From contig NC_030993.1 of assembly GCF_000149955.1 (NCBI RefSeq), positions 310,125 through 374,124 on the forward strand: 64,000 nt of DNA. Direction: 5' to 3'. A model generated the notes under the pieces. That model was not told the origin of the DNA and ran no database searches. It saw only the letters and a program-made list of their open reading frames with translations. Below are positions 1-11,114 of this stretch, in pieces. The position numbers were made by a program, and so were the translations under genes. The DNA comes from Fusarium oxysporum f. sp. lycopersici 4287. Lineage: Eukaryota > Ascomycota > Sordariomycetes > Hypocreales > Nectriaceae. Within the stretch, counting starts at the first letter, position 1. Every line of letters starts with the position of its first letter.

Positions 1-116
1 CAGAGTGAAATGAACATTGGTATTAAGCAACGAGTAGTTCAGTCAGGATCAAGACGTAGTCTTCAATAATCGCCATTTGTGTATGTCTGCTATACATCCT
101 GCTTATAAAGCACTAT

Positions 117-1671
117 CTACAATTTTGCTCCTTCTCTCCTCTGCACGGTCTTCCAAGTGTCCAGTATAGCGTTGTTGGGACTATCCAGCCTTTCCTGAGT
201 AGCCTTGTAGAGTTTTGGTATACCTGTCTTCTCGTAGCTCAAGCCCTCCATCACCATAGATGCCACGCCTTTCGCTGACAGGAAGATCTGCGGCATACCG
301 TGTCCGTTGAAGCCAGCAAGCATATACTGATTCTGTCTTCCAGGGACAGCACCGACATGGGGTAAGCCGTCAGATGAGTAGCCCATAACTGGTCCAAACG
401 TCAATTACTCTTCAACCCAGAGAGGTATGTCAACTCACCTCCAGTCCAAACCTTGGATGTATACGCGCCACTACCCTCCCACCCGTGGAATACGCGCTGC
501 ATATATCCATCGAAATAATTCTTCGCAGACTCAATTAACTGGTCATCGTTGGCATTGTTGTACCAGCTCGGCAGATCATGGTAGTACACTGATCGTGCCC
601 CACCAACAATAATGCTACCGTCAAGCCTGGGGATCAGGTACTCGTACTTGGTATCAGACCAGCGAATAATGTATGAGTTGGGTAGTAAAGGCGCCGGGGT
701 CTTGGCGGGCTTGATGTGACTGCAGATGCCCCGCACTGGGACGATCTTTTCCGCGAACTCGGGTAAGATGGACGATGTGTAGGCGTTAGTCGCAAAGATG
801 ATCTTTGCAGCGCGAACCGAACCGCGAGGAGTCATCAATGTCAGATAGCTATCCTGGTCAGGCTTTCCAGTGACTGCAGTGACTGGTGTGTTGGTCTGCA
901 GATTGACATTGGCATCAACAGCCTTGGACAGCAGTTGGAGAATTAGCTTGTATGGCCAGCAGTGGCCTGCCGTGTAAGAAAAGCAGCCTTTGGCTCCCTT
1001 GACACCTGATAGCTAAAATACTGAATGTGAGTACCATTTCAGGTATCCAGTGGAAATCGGATATTGCTTACCCTTTCAGCTTCAGCACCTTGAGCAAAAT
1101 AGACATCTTGCATAACGGAAACCCCATTCTGTCTGAGAGCATCTACTCCCGCTTTTATCTTGTCCAGTATGGCATCTGACATAAGCGCATCAACAGCACG
1201 GGTATAGACAAAGTCGCAGTCGACGCCCTCTTGCTCGATAGTCTTTTTGACAGCAGCAAGATTCTTGGCCTCGAACTCTGCAGCCTCAGCTGCAGCTTCG
1301 ATGCCGTAAGTAGCCAGAAGATTCGCTGGTCTGTTGTACGGGTCGGGCTTCAAATGGCCGCCTGCATCAAAAATTATCAACGCAGAACCTTTCAGCAACA
1401 AGACTAAAGATCACCTACCATTACGCCCGGTGGCTCCCGAGCAAGCTTGGCGTGCTTCAAAAATCACAATCTTGGGCGCAGGAACGCCTCGAGCTTTGCA
1501 TTGCTCGAGAATATGATAGACTGTCGCGACGCCTGCGTAGCCAGCACCAATAATGGCAATGTCGACTTGGGCAGGGAGTTCGGGTGTTGAGCGATGGTTA
1601 TCGAGAGGATGCGGCTCTGACCTCCAAAAGGAAGTCGTGGCGTTGTCAACAGGAAGGGGAGAAGGCGACAT
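117..1671 (-). CDS. FAD-dependent oxidoreductase (DAO family)
   Basis: Predicted flavin amine/amino-acid oxidase-type enzyme of 462 aa in four exons. I place introns at 389-438, 1013-1071 and 1362-1418; the spliced length is a multiple of three. The N-terminal region has the Rossmann dinucleotide-binding motif (IAIIGAGYAGVATVYHILE) followed by the ATGRNGGHLKP segment typical of DAO-fold enzymes. The C-terminal part has the second FAD contact (GYSSDGLPHVG, then GFNGHGMPQIFLSAK). The start is chosen because the Rossmann motif lies about 38 residues downstream, as in this family, and no signal peptide is visible. It shares a 779 bp upstream region with an UNC-93-like transporter and sits near a succinate-semialdehyde dehydrogenase, which suggests oxidation of an amine or amino acid with the aldehyde passed on. 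Substrate unknown. The family call is firm; the pathway is inference. Confidence 0.9.
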
Positions 1672-2450
1672 AGTAGTTGATTGTGGCTGAATGGATTGTG
1701 GACTGGTATCTTGGTTTACTTGTTATCTGTCTGTTGAAGAACAAGGTAGTCAGATGTTTGGTAAAATAGGTGTAAGCAGTCGGTAACCCCCGCTTTATTG
1801 ACCTGGTACTACCTTTGATAAACAATGTAAATGTAGCTTACCGTGGTAGCAAGACAAAGAGATTACAAGCAACGATGCACCTTACGGGCGAAGCACTAAG
1901 GCAAACTCTACTATGTGCATTCAAAGCCCGATAACGTGCGATCAGTTGACCGGCCCGGTTGTTTAGGCAGTAAAGACGTTTCTCTCAAGAGCTTGTCAAC
2001 GTAGTACAATCTCTCTCCCATATTGCCCCACACGAATTCTACGATAGAATAAGATTTAAACCCAGATAACTACTAAAGAATTGTCCAGCCATCACCGGCC
2101 CGGTCTTGATACAGGGCGAAGCTCGGTGGCAACGAGGGTATCTACTGTTATATACCCTATACGGCCGATCAGCATGTAACAGGATAGCACGGCAATCTAG
2201 TGCCTGATAGCTGAACCAAATCTGGGTGTACCCCGCGATAAGCAGTTAAACCGGCCAACGTGGGGCAAACCTCCCACTGCTACCCTACGCCATGAGCAGT
2301 GAGATTGTACTCCTAAGTTGGCAGGCTGGTAGCCAATGATATATATGCTATTACTGTTCTTCACCAGAAGAATCATTGAATATGAGTTGAAGCCCTTCTT
2401 GCTCGCGATACCATTTCTTATCATATAAACGGAATAGTATCATTCGTAAC
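1672..2450. promoter_or_regulatory. Intergenic promoter region with ACCGG palindromes
   Basis: Region between the FAD oxidoreductase and the UNC-93-like gene. It holds two perfect copies of ACCGGCCCGGT (1949-1959 and 2094-2104) and one half-like site, ACCGGCC, at 2250. Zn2Cys6 regulators commonly bind paired CGG/CCG triplets, so these are candidate operators for the AflR-type regulator at 7317-8468. No coding sequence is convincing here. Confidence 0.5.
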
Positions 2451-2612
2451 GTGGCGACTTCAGTCCCCAAGGACGATACCAAGATTAGCTGACATAATGA
2501 TCTTGCTCCAACAACTACCTACATCGATGGGGAAGTCCTCGACGCAGGAATTGACTATGGATACCTAAACGCTTCAAACGTCACTAAGATCTACAGGAGC
2601 GTTTTGTTCCAA

Positions 2613-4306
2613 ATGATTCTTCTTGGACTGTAAGTTGTCATGTCCTCCACACCACTGTTCACTAATCCTTGTATACTCCCAGTCTCTCATGTGTTGGTCC
2701 AGCCATGTCTGATGCTATTTCTAACCTGGGAGGCGGTGGTCTCTCCACCCCATATCTGGCAAACTTGGCGACCTCTCTGAACTACACGGCTGGCTGTCTG
2801 CTTACTCTCTTCGGCGGCCCATTGATCAACAAGTTTGGTATCAAGTGGTCCTGCATCATAGCAGCGGTGGGGATGCCTCTTTCCGGTTCTGCGTACTATG
2901 TATGCGCAAAGTACCGTGTAAATTGGTATCTCATCTTTGCAAAGGTAAATCTGGCAACCTATATCTAAATTCGGTCTGCCATTGCTGATAGGCTTTATAG
3001 ATACTGACAGGATTCACCTATGGCTTTTTATACGTCGCAGAGTCTACGGCCATGTTGTCATATCCCCTCGCAAACGACAGAGGCTTCTATCTAGGTGAGC
3101 AACCTCCAAGCCCTGTATAAGGAAGCTACTGACAGCTTAACCAGGTGTCTGGTCTGCCATGCGGAACTCGGGTAGCGTCATTGGAGGCGCCATCAGCTTT
3201 TCCAATAATCACAGCGACTCCAAAGCGGGAGGTGTTGCGTGGTCTACCTACCTCGTCTTTATTGCCTTCGGTAAGTCGCACTCATCAAAGACCACCTGTA
3301 AAGCGTCTAACGAGAGTCCGATAGAATGTACCGGCCTGGTTTGGGCATCCTTGCTATCACCCACTAGACGGGTCCGGCGTCATGATAGCACCAAAGTTCC
3401 CATATACCAGAGAGCCAGCTGGAAGCAAGAATTCTCTGCCTTGTGGAAGCACTTACAGCGCAGAAAGGTGAGTTGTTCTGTAGTCGTATTCGCGAGCACT
3501 TGCTGATATTAGAATCGAGACTTGGCTTATGGCTTTACCTGCCTTCTACTCTTTCTTTTGTGGCGGAACGATGGGCACCTACCTCTCGTTGCACTTTTCA
3601 GTGCGGGCGCGAGCATTGTCTTCTCTTCTCCTCCGTAAGTACACAATCGACTAATCCTGAGCGCAAAATGATAATCTGGTATCACCCATTAGCGACCCTG
3701 TCCATCATCGAGGTGATGGCCTATGGAAAGCTTCTAGACAGGACCCGCTGGTCTCAGACCAAGAGAGCATGGATCTCTTTTGCCTGTTGGTTGATTCCAC
3801 AGACGGCCTGCTTCATCTGGATTGGTATCGAGTATGCGAAGTTTGGTCGAAGGAAACTCGAAAACGCTCTGGACTATGAAACGTATGCTCCTCCTTGGCC
3901 CTGTATTTTCTCTTGCACTGATTACTGATGTGTATTTTCTCAAAGCAACACCAGGAGATGGGCTGAAGCCTACCTCCCATATTTGACAATGCAGTCAACT
4001 AGCTACGTATGCCAGTTATCTCTATACTGGATCCTCGGGACTTTCTCCACCAACGCCGGTTCCTCTGCCCGCTCAGGCGGTTTGCTCCGAGCCTTTGAGA
4101 CCGCTGGACAAACTGTATCATACGCCATAAATTCTCACAGCGACTCTGATGCCAGAATTTCCTTTTATGTCCACGCTGCGATCCTATGCCTCACTGTTCC
4201 TTGCATGGTGTTCCTCATTCGGCTGGTCCCTGAAGCGCCTGCTGCCACCGATATAGACGCGGAGCCAGTCATTGAGGGCGTACTTGATAACAAGCAGGTC
4301 ACTTGA
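2613..4306 (+). CDS. UNC-93-like MFS transporter, 5' end damaged
   Basis: Multi-pass membrane protein of the fungal UNC-93/DUF895-like branch of the major facilitator superfamily. Eight exons fit: the segment GPAMSDAISNLGGGG follows the first helix, then ANDRGFYLGVWSAMRNSGSV, KTWLMALPAFYS (acceptor at 3513-3514) and a C-terminal exon 3946-4306. The body is intact. Upstream, the same frame continues back through a protein-like N-terminus (YIDGEVLDAGIDYGYLNASN) to GTG at 2451, where an ATG would be expected, and it contains TGA at 2490-2492. The only usable ATG in frame is 2613, just before the first helix, so the annotated protein lacks the usual cytosolic N-terminus. It may be a pseudogene, or initiate at 2613. 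Neighbours suggest a role in substrate uptake or export for the adjacent oxidoreductase pathway. Confidence 0.7.
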
Positions 4307-4787
4307 GCCGCCAGACTATGAGGACTTTCGGGGGAACTTTAGTAAGGAGGTTCATTTATAATGCAAACTGCAATCCTGTATATTTATCGGAAGTCTGTAT
4401 CTGAACTTTGCTCTTCTAAATGAGAATTGGTTATCTTCTTTGCTTAGTATGTGCGTAAGTTTGAGAGTCCATGCATAAAACAGAGAAGGGCCACAGCCTT
4501 GGTGTCTGACTCATCTACAATATGACAAAACGGCGAGGTAGAATAGATTGGGAACATCGAAGTCGACCCAGCGGCGTCTGCAATATTACTAGCGATATGA
4601 AATCGGCAGCCTGTGATGTGGTGTGAATGATGTCCCCATGTCGCGTTGATGCAAAAGTGAATCTAAGACAAAGAAGACACAGCAGTTTAGTACGAATCTG
4701 TTGCTAATACAGTATGACATACGAAAAAGAGCTCATCACTCAGTTCAACCCAAACACGCCTCTCACAAGGAACTATGTAGCTATCGC
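4307..4787. other. Intergenic, convergent 3' ends
   Basis: Space between the 3' ends of the UNC-93-like and semialdehyde dehydrogenase genes. I see no open frame with coding character, RNA gene or repeat. Confidence 0.5.
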
Positions 4788-6463
4788 CTATAGCTTGGAC
4801 ATATCCTCAACAGTCAAAGTGCCTGTTTTCTGGATAAGGTATTCCTCAATAGCCACGTCCTTGCCTGCTTCTTTCCCATAGCCCGACATCTTGATTCCAC
4901 CAAATGGAGACTCGGCACAAGAAGCGTTACCTGTAGAGAGTTGTTAGTCTCGATTGACAGCTAAGTGACAGAAACAAACATACCAGTATTCATCCCAATC
5001 ATTCCAGCCTCTAGGCTTTCCAAAAGCCTCCATGTTCGGGAGACGTCTTTAGTGAAGAAGTAGGATGCTAAGCCCATCGACGTGTCATTTGCCTTTTGCA
5101 CAACCTCCTCTTCGGTTTCGAACTTGTACAGGCCCAGTACAGGTCCAAAAATCTCTTCTTGAGTTGTGAGCATATCCGAGGTCATGCCCGAGATAATAGT
5201 TGGCTCGAAAAAGTACCCATTCAGATTCTCTGGCTGTTTACCACCGCACAGAATCTTTCCTCCTTTGCTGACAGCATCTTGGACATGTTTCTTGACCTTA
5301 TCAACACCACGAGCAGTAGTTAGTGGCCCCATAGTGGAGCAGGACTCAGCTCCATGTCCCAAGCGAATCTTGCTGGTGGCCTCGAGCATCATCTGCGCAA
5401 ATTTGTTGTAAACGCCGCTCTGGACATAGACTCGATTGGCGTGGGTGCATGCTTGGCCTGCGGTTCGCCACTTGAGTATCATAAGAGCTGCGACTGCTTG
5501 TTCAAGATCGCCGTCATCAAAAATAATGAAAGGACAATTTCCACCCAACTCCATAGTGACCTTCTTCAACCCGCCACTGCAATGCCTTGCGATGATACTG
5601 CCTACAGAAGTACTACCCGTAAAGGTGACCTTGTGGACGAGCGGATGCTTGCAGAGTGTCTCGCTGACCGATGGGGTATTAGCGTTATCAGTTGAGATAA
5701 CGTTCAGCACTCCAGGGGGCAGACCCGCGCGAAGGGCGAGGTCTGCCAGAGCCATAACACTAAATGGTGTTTCGGGTGATGGTTTGACGATCATGGTACA
5801 TCCTGCGGCTAGTGAGGCTGAAACTTTGCGGATAATCATGGCAACAGGGAAGTTCCAGGGGACGAGGGCAACACATACACCGATCGGCTGCTTGATGACA
5901 AAAGTTCGACGGTCAGATATAGCGGGTTGAGCAATGGAGCCTCTGATACGCTCAGCCTCGCCGGCAAACCACCAAGCGAAGCCAAGGGCATAATCAACCT
6001 CACCTACAGCCTCTGCCATCGGTTTTCCGGTTTCGAAGACGACGATCTTGGCGATGTCTTGTCGTGCATTTGTAATTAGCTCATGCCACTTGAGAAGGAT
6101 CTTGGCTCGTTGGCGAGGATTGACATGGCGGTAGCTTTGGAAGGCAGCGTGTGACGATTCAACATATTTGTCAACATCGGAGACTTTGTTGGTGGGACTG
6201 GCCGCCCAGATGTGACCAGAGCCAGGATCTGCAAAACATTGTATGAGCTTGTGTACTTTCTTTGCTTTCTGCTCATGCTGGCATAAGCTTACCTTCAACG
6301 CCAAAACGTTCTCCAGACTGAGATTGGACCCATTGGCCGTCTAACAGCGATTCTTCGTGAAGAAGAGACGGATCGTCAAGCTGCAAGGCATTTGTTAGTC
6401 TTAGGCCAGGATGTATCGGCTTTTGAAAAGGGACAAGACCTTGAAAGGTAAGTTTCGTGTCAT
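4788..6463 (-). CDS. Succinate-semialdehyde dehydrogenase (NAD(P)+)
   Basis: Aldehyde dehydrogenase of 499 aa, predicted to oxidise succinic semialdehyde to succinate, the last step of GABA breakdown. Four exons, introns 4931-4983, 6229-6292 and 6381-6439 (the last has a weak GTCTTG donor); spliced length is in frame. The small first exon gives MTRNLPFKLDDPSLLHEESL, a typical family start. Visible motifs: cofactor/substrate region VPWNFPVAMIIRK, VTFTGSTSVG, catalytic Glu in VTMELGGNCPFI, catalytic Cys in AGQACTHANR, EEIFGPVLGLYKF, and C-terminal SPFGGIKMSGYGKEAGKD. The SSADH subclass is inferred from overall similarity; another semialdehyde is possible. No mitochondrial leader is obvious. Neighbouring FAD oxidoreductase, transporter and Zn2Cys6 regulator suggest a small catabolic cluster. 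Confidence 0.9.
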
Positions 6464-7316
6464 GTTGCTATTGTGAATAGTGAATACTCGAATGTTGAAG
6501 TCGATGAAGGTATACACAAGTTACTTTGGATATCAAACGGACTTATATAATCTACCCATAGTCTAAGCTGAGGCCGTATTAAGGAGATGAAAAGTGCGAC
6601 CGGCTCTGTCACAATGTACGGTAACAGCCTTCTGTCACAGTCTGTGGACGACCGGATACAACAACGAAGATCCTTCGCGCCATGAAACTCTTGTCCTCTA
6701 TCTAAGCCGGTGGTTAGTCAGTGAAAGGTTTGTCATGAATCTTGAGTAGTCATCTAGCCTACACTCCATGCGAGCTCTATCAAGGTGCTACGACCTAAAG
6801 TAAATTGCCGATCATCCGATAACACGGATCGCAGCAGAACACAGGATTTCCCCACTTCGGTGAGGGGAGCGTCACCAGCCGGTCCCGGTCCGGTCCTCGC
6901 TAGCCTATCAGTCCCCAGCAGTTTTTATAATGTTGGATTCCGGGCTACAAGCCGGCTGCTTGGTTCTGGCTTCGCGAATGATCTTCTATCGATGGTTCTG
7001 CTTGCTTGAGAGCTCTTTGGCAACGCTCAGCCTATTAGCAATGTTTGGAGACAGTTCAGGCAGGTATGTGTACGTATTCACATAACACTATGTAATGAGA
7101 TAAGGATGCTGCTTGGAAAGGGCAAACGGGTAAGTTCATTGGGAATTTTTCAGTTACGGTCGAGCGCTGATAAGGCCTATTTATCGCATTAGAAAGGACT
7201 TTGCCCAACACTACTCGTCTACTTGGTGCTTGTCCTCTTATACATCACCATATACAACCGCTATCTATTCCAGGTTTTGTATAATCGTCAACTTCTAACC
7301 TTTGTTGGTATTTAAT
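6464..7316. promoter_or_regulatory. Intergenic region rich in CCGGT pentamers
   Basis: Upstream of the semialdehyde dehydrogenase and 3' of the AflR-type regulator. ACCGG occurs at 6599 and 6651, CCGGT at 6707-6711, and three CCGGT pentamers lie in an 16 bp tract at 6879-6883, 6885-6889 and 6890-6894. The pentamer matches the arms of the palindromes at 1949 and 2094. No gene seen. Confidence 0.45.
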
Positions 7317-8468
7317 CTATGTCTCTTGTGATTGCTGCAATGTACTTCTCGTCACCGCCAGCAGCGACCGAATGGTAGATTGAACCTCAGCCATAGTCGA
7401 CGACGACATGCAATCCGCTATTCCCAGATTCCCTGAATGCATATACTTGGACTGAAATGCCCTCACTGTGTGATACAGATGTTTCAATTGGTAGTCTACC
7501 ACCGTCGCCAGCAAGATCAATCTCAACGGCGGATCCAGCTTCAGGCCTGCGACGCGGCAGTCTACCGAGTCGAACAGCGTACAATCTTGGTGCGATACAG
7601 ATGATGATGATACCGCGTTGCGAATCTCGTGTAATATTTGATCGTATGTAGATAGTAGAAGAGACAAGGGAGTGAGGACCAGGTGAAGAACTGTTTGCCA
7701 ATTGGAACAAACTGAGTCGGTCGCATCGCCATTGCTTTTCACGCATTGATGTAATAGCTCGGTTACAACGCCCAGGGTCTCTTGGACAGGTCGCATGGCT
7801 GTCTCTATGTATTTCGCCGGTCGAGGTTGAGTGCTAACGCCCCTCGCATGAGCGGGCGGTAGTCTCGTGCGTAAAAGCTCTTGCTGGAGGCTCGATAATC
7901 TCTCGAGCGGGCTGGATGCATTCGCTGTTTCATTTGCTGGACATAGACGTGGATCGATATTGGGATCGTGCGAAGAGACAGGTGGGCTTGTCGCGACAGA
8001 CCATGGGTCTTCATCCATGGGTATATCGAGGAAAGGATGCGTGGCGTTAAAGTTGCCGAGGCTGTTGGACAAGTCGAAAGAGCCAAAGAGCGCTGTATGA
8101 TCTGAAAGGAGATCAGCAGCGATGCAAACAAGATTGGCGAAAGACGGAGACTTACCTGTAATGCAACTATCGCCGAGCTGTGGAGGTGACGGCGGCATGG
8201 ATATCCCCGAATCAGCAGTCAATGCATCTCCATCTGAAATGCCATAAAACGCGGCATCACAAATAGATTGTGTCTGCTGTATCTCTCTGCCAGCCATCGA
8301 CGCTTTGCTAGGTCGTCCAACCTTTAGAGCAGGGCTATAAGTGCAGACCGAATCGTCACCAAGACATCGTGAACAACCATCCAAGTCACCAGAGCAGCGT
8401 AATTTACGAGAGTGACACCTGTCGCAGGCAAGTCTCTTCTTGGGTCGTGTTCCGGATGGACTGTGCAT
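7317..8468 (-). CDS. Zn2Cys6 transcription factor, AflR type
   Basis: Nuclear binuclear-zinc-cluster regulator of 365 aa. Six cysteines are seen near the N-terminus (LACDRCHSRKLRCSGDLDGC followed by SRCLGDDSVCTY), preceded by basic residues. The C-terminal part (LLRTRLPPAHARG, then KYIETAMRPVQETLGVVTEL) resembles the aflatoxin regulatory protein domain. One intron, 8102-8155, is 54 nt long and has no stop in frame, so an unspliced transcript would also give a continuous protein. The start at 8468 is preferred over an ATG 14 codons upstream because it puts the zinc cluster close to the N-terminus as usual. Probable regulator of the adjacent oxidoreductase, transporter and dehydrogenase genes, by position and by the CCGG elements in their promoters. 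Confidence 0.88.
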   Translation of the reverse strand: MHSPSGTRPKKRLACDRCHSRKLRCSGDLDGCSRCLGDDSVCTYSPALKVGRPSKASMAGREIQQTQSICDAAFYGISDGDALTADSGISMPPSPPQLGDSCITGKSPSFANLVCIAADLLSDHTALFGSFDLSNSLGNFNATHPFLDIPMDEDPWSVATSPPVSSHDPNIDPRLCPANETANASSPLERLSSLQQELLRTRLPPAHARGVSTQPRPAKYIETAMRPVQETLGVVTELLHQCVKSNGDATDSVCSNWQTVLHLVLTPLSLLLSTYDQILHEIRNAVSSSSVSHQDCTLFDSVDCRVAGLKLDPPLRLILLATVVDYQLKHLYHTVRAFQSKYMHSGNLGIADCMSSSTMAEVQSTIRSLLAVTRSTLQQSQET

Positions 8469-9757
8469 TATTGCGGAGAAAGAGAATACAATAACTAATT
8501 GGGGTTTCACTCACGGAAATGAGAATGCAGAATAAATTACCAGCGGATTTTGTTGTTCTGTTGCATGGTAATGTAGCAATTGAGTATCCCAAATGGAAGG
8601 ATTCGGGATGACCGTTCCTTTTTAGGACATGCTTTTACGAATGTCCAAGTCGAGAATAAGATTCAACGTTTGTCCCTTGTAGGAAGATGATTATTGCTTT
8701 TGGCAAACAGGCCCCTGCAACCCCCCTGTTTCACTGTTGGATCTTTAGTGGGCGCTTGAAAACCTACGCATTTGGCAGTTGTGACAATAAAGGACATATT
8801 CTTGTGATAACGCACTCATCGTACCACCCACAGCAAAGGATCCAAACCCCTGGGCGGCACAGAAGTTCGGCATCTTCCATCATTGCAGTTGTACAAAAGT
8901 CCAGGCGGAAGGAGATTATTCTTGTCCGATGAATCACCCCACAAGTCATGCAGCGCATCTACGCGACGTTGCATTTCATATCTAACCCCCAAAACATCAA
9001 AAACAGAACAAGAATCCTTCCATTCGCTGCAGACATCACGGTAGGTAGGTCCTTAGCTTCGGGTAATTTTGTGCCATTCCCGCTTACCCGTCAGACTAGT
9101 ACAGCATGGGAAGCTCAATCGGTAATTGAGGGCTTTAGAAAAAGTCGTACCGCCAAGAGAAGATGTACCTTTCCTAGTGGCCCGCCAATCTCACCTAAGG
9201 ATACGCTGCGGCGAAACATGCTCAGTTGCAAGCGTCAGCCCTGTAGTCGGAGCTGGGCGATCAAATCTTGGCGTGCAGCGGAAGAGGAGGGAATTCCCCA
9301 GCGTTAGAAAGGTTCTCTCGAGAAAAGAAGATTTCTTGTGATTATTGACGTGAACTTGCGAGTGGCTTTGTATCATATCATGCTGCAAAATGTGCAGATG
9401 TCACTGTGAACGCGCTTCTGTACCTTCGACGGTACCCTACTCCACGTTGAAGCGCAGGTGTCAGGCAGATTCACGATCATCTCCAATATCTCCGACAGTC
9501 CAGGAACAGCCCCAACAAAAAAAAAAGAGTCCTAAAACCACCGCAATCACGAGCTTTACATCCCGAGATCGTACGTTAAGTCATCGAAGGAACCGTCAGT
9601 GGGGCACTCTCAAGTTCGACCCATTGTAAGCAATCTATTTTCGTTTGTGTTGAGCATTTACGTATTCTGGCTCCTGCGCCTCAATCTTATCTAAACGGAG
9701 TAAACCTTCCTCCTGTCCTCCGTTCGCCTACCCTGCAGGGACAGGTGTGGCGATTTG
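8469..9757. other. Intergenic, no gene recognised
   Basis: About 1.3 kb between the Zn2Cys6 gene and the SINE-like element. Open frames are short and overlap on several strands without recognisable protein features. Confidence 0.5.
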
Positions 9758-9769
9758 TGCACCAATTAC
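9758..9769 (+). repeat. Target-site duplication, left, copy 1
   Basis: TGCACCAATTAC, repeated exactly at 10431-10442 on the other side of the element. Confidence 0.8.
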
Positions 9770-10430
9770 TCAACTCTCTCCTGTAAAAATTCTTTCTTGG
9801 CACGCACTGTTAGTGCGGTGCTAGGAGCGGGATTTTCTGCAGGCCACGCGACCACACAAAAACTGCGGGGACGCTATCGGCTCCCTAACAGCAGTTTTCA
9901 GAGAAGGAATTTTGGAGAGTTCGCCTTCTCTGACAACACCTTTGTCGGATCTAATGGCGGCACCTCAGAACCAGAACGCCTTAGATATCGGAGGGCGATG
10001 CCCCGGGCATTCGTAGCGACATCCTTCCGATCAACGACGCCGATTGCGATGGGTTTTTCTCCTTTAAAGGCAAGCCGCACCGTCGGCCTCTGATCCCTTC
10101 CCGAGGTTTTTCCCTGCCGCCGCGACAGTCGACTACGAGCTACAACTTGGTTACTGGAGATTGTGGACTGCGTCAGCAGATGTAGTGATGCGCGAGAGAA
10201 TTCTGGTCGGTGGAAAAAGTTCGACAATAGATTGCCCTCGAACCCGCTGACGGGTGACGGGCTTGAGAAATACAGCACCTTTTGTGCCATTGGTATGCTG
10301 GATGGTGAAGGAAGCGGGGTATCCTGTACCTAGCTAGCTCAGCACGTCTTTTGCTCCAGTAGGAGATTTGGCTTCGTTACAGCCACCCAGACGAAAAATA
10401 CACATACATACATACATACATACATACATA
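9770..10430 (+). mobile_element. SINE-like non-autonomous retroelement, copy 1
   Basis: A 661 bp element present again, inverted and essentially identical, at 57757-58419. It begins TCAACTCTCTCCTG and ends in a simple-repeat tail of CATA units. It is flanked by a perfect 12 bp direct repeat, TGCACCAATTAC, at 9758-9769 and 10431-10442. The simple-repeat 3' tail and target duplications that differ in length from those of the second copy (14 bp) fit target-primed reverse transcription, as in SINEs and LINEs, rather than cut-and-paste transposition. It has no reverse transcriptase and so would be non-autonomous. Overlapping open frames of 130 codons (minus strand, 9898-10290) and about 98-112 codons (plus strand) resemble nothing I recognise. 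Clear internal pol III A and B boxes were not found. Confidence 0.8.
9800..9821 (+). repeat. Hairpin near the 5' end of the SINE-like element
   Basis: GCACGCACT and AGTGCGGTGC can pair around a GTT loop with one bulged base. It is present in both element copies (about 58367-58388 in the second). Confidence 0.55.
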
Positions 10431-10442
10431 TGCACCAATTAC
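10431..10442 (+). repeat. Target-site duplication, right, copy 1
   Basis: Second copy of TGCACCAATTAC, immediately after the CATA tail. Confidence 0.8.
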
Positions 10443-11114
10443 AGGCGCAAGAACGCGAGGTGCGTGCTTTAGCCGTTGGGTAAAACTTGTCTTCACCTGC
10501 ATGGTGGTTGCAGTGAGGTTGCAGGGATAGCCTCTCTTGGTGACAAACGGGGAGTTATTGACACGTGTAAGACCGTATATCCGGATGTCAGACGCCTGAT
10601 TCGGCCTTCAGAGACTGACGAGTCTGTACGTTTGGCAGTTGTCTGTCAGCTACGCGGCCCTCCTTTCTAGTTTCATCACATTACATCGTCGAGACTCATC
10701 CAATTATACTGGGGTAACTTCTGCGAATCACAGATCTTCCATTAAGCGTAACCATCTATGATGATTCCCATCTAGGCTGCCACTCTCGTTTAGTCGTTCT
10801 GAGATGTCATCCTAGTAATTTTGGACAAGATCTTCGCCGTTGGCATTTTAAGTTATTCTTATTGGCTATGGAATACAACTTCCATTCCTATCTTGGGATT
10901 GCAGAAGCATAGCACAGGTAGCTTGAAACAGGTGAACAGACATCATATTGCAAAGATAATCAGGAACCTTGAATTGCTACCTAATCATGTGACCGATCTA
11001 GAGTAGAGTCCATTGTTACTTGCAGTTTTCAGTATCCTCCACAAATATTAGTACACGCGCCGACAACTTCGGACCACCCCACCCCGGAAAGCAAGTGACA
11101 AGCCCATAAAAGGC
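10443..11114. other. Intergenic, no gene recognised
   Basis: Sequence between the SINE-like element and the hydrophobin 3' end; no convincing coding or RNA feature. Confidence 0.5.

Noticed and set aside
9898..10290. 130-codon open frame inside the SINE-like element as a host gene
   Set aside because: It is part of the repeated element, appears identically at 57899-58291, overlaps another open frame on the opposite strand and shows no recognisable domain.
10403..10430. CATA microsatellite as an independent repeat
   Set aside because: It coincides with the element end and recurs at the same place in the second copy, so it is treated as the element tail.
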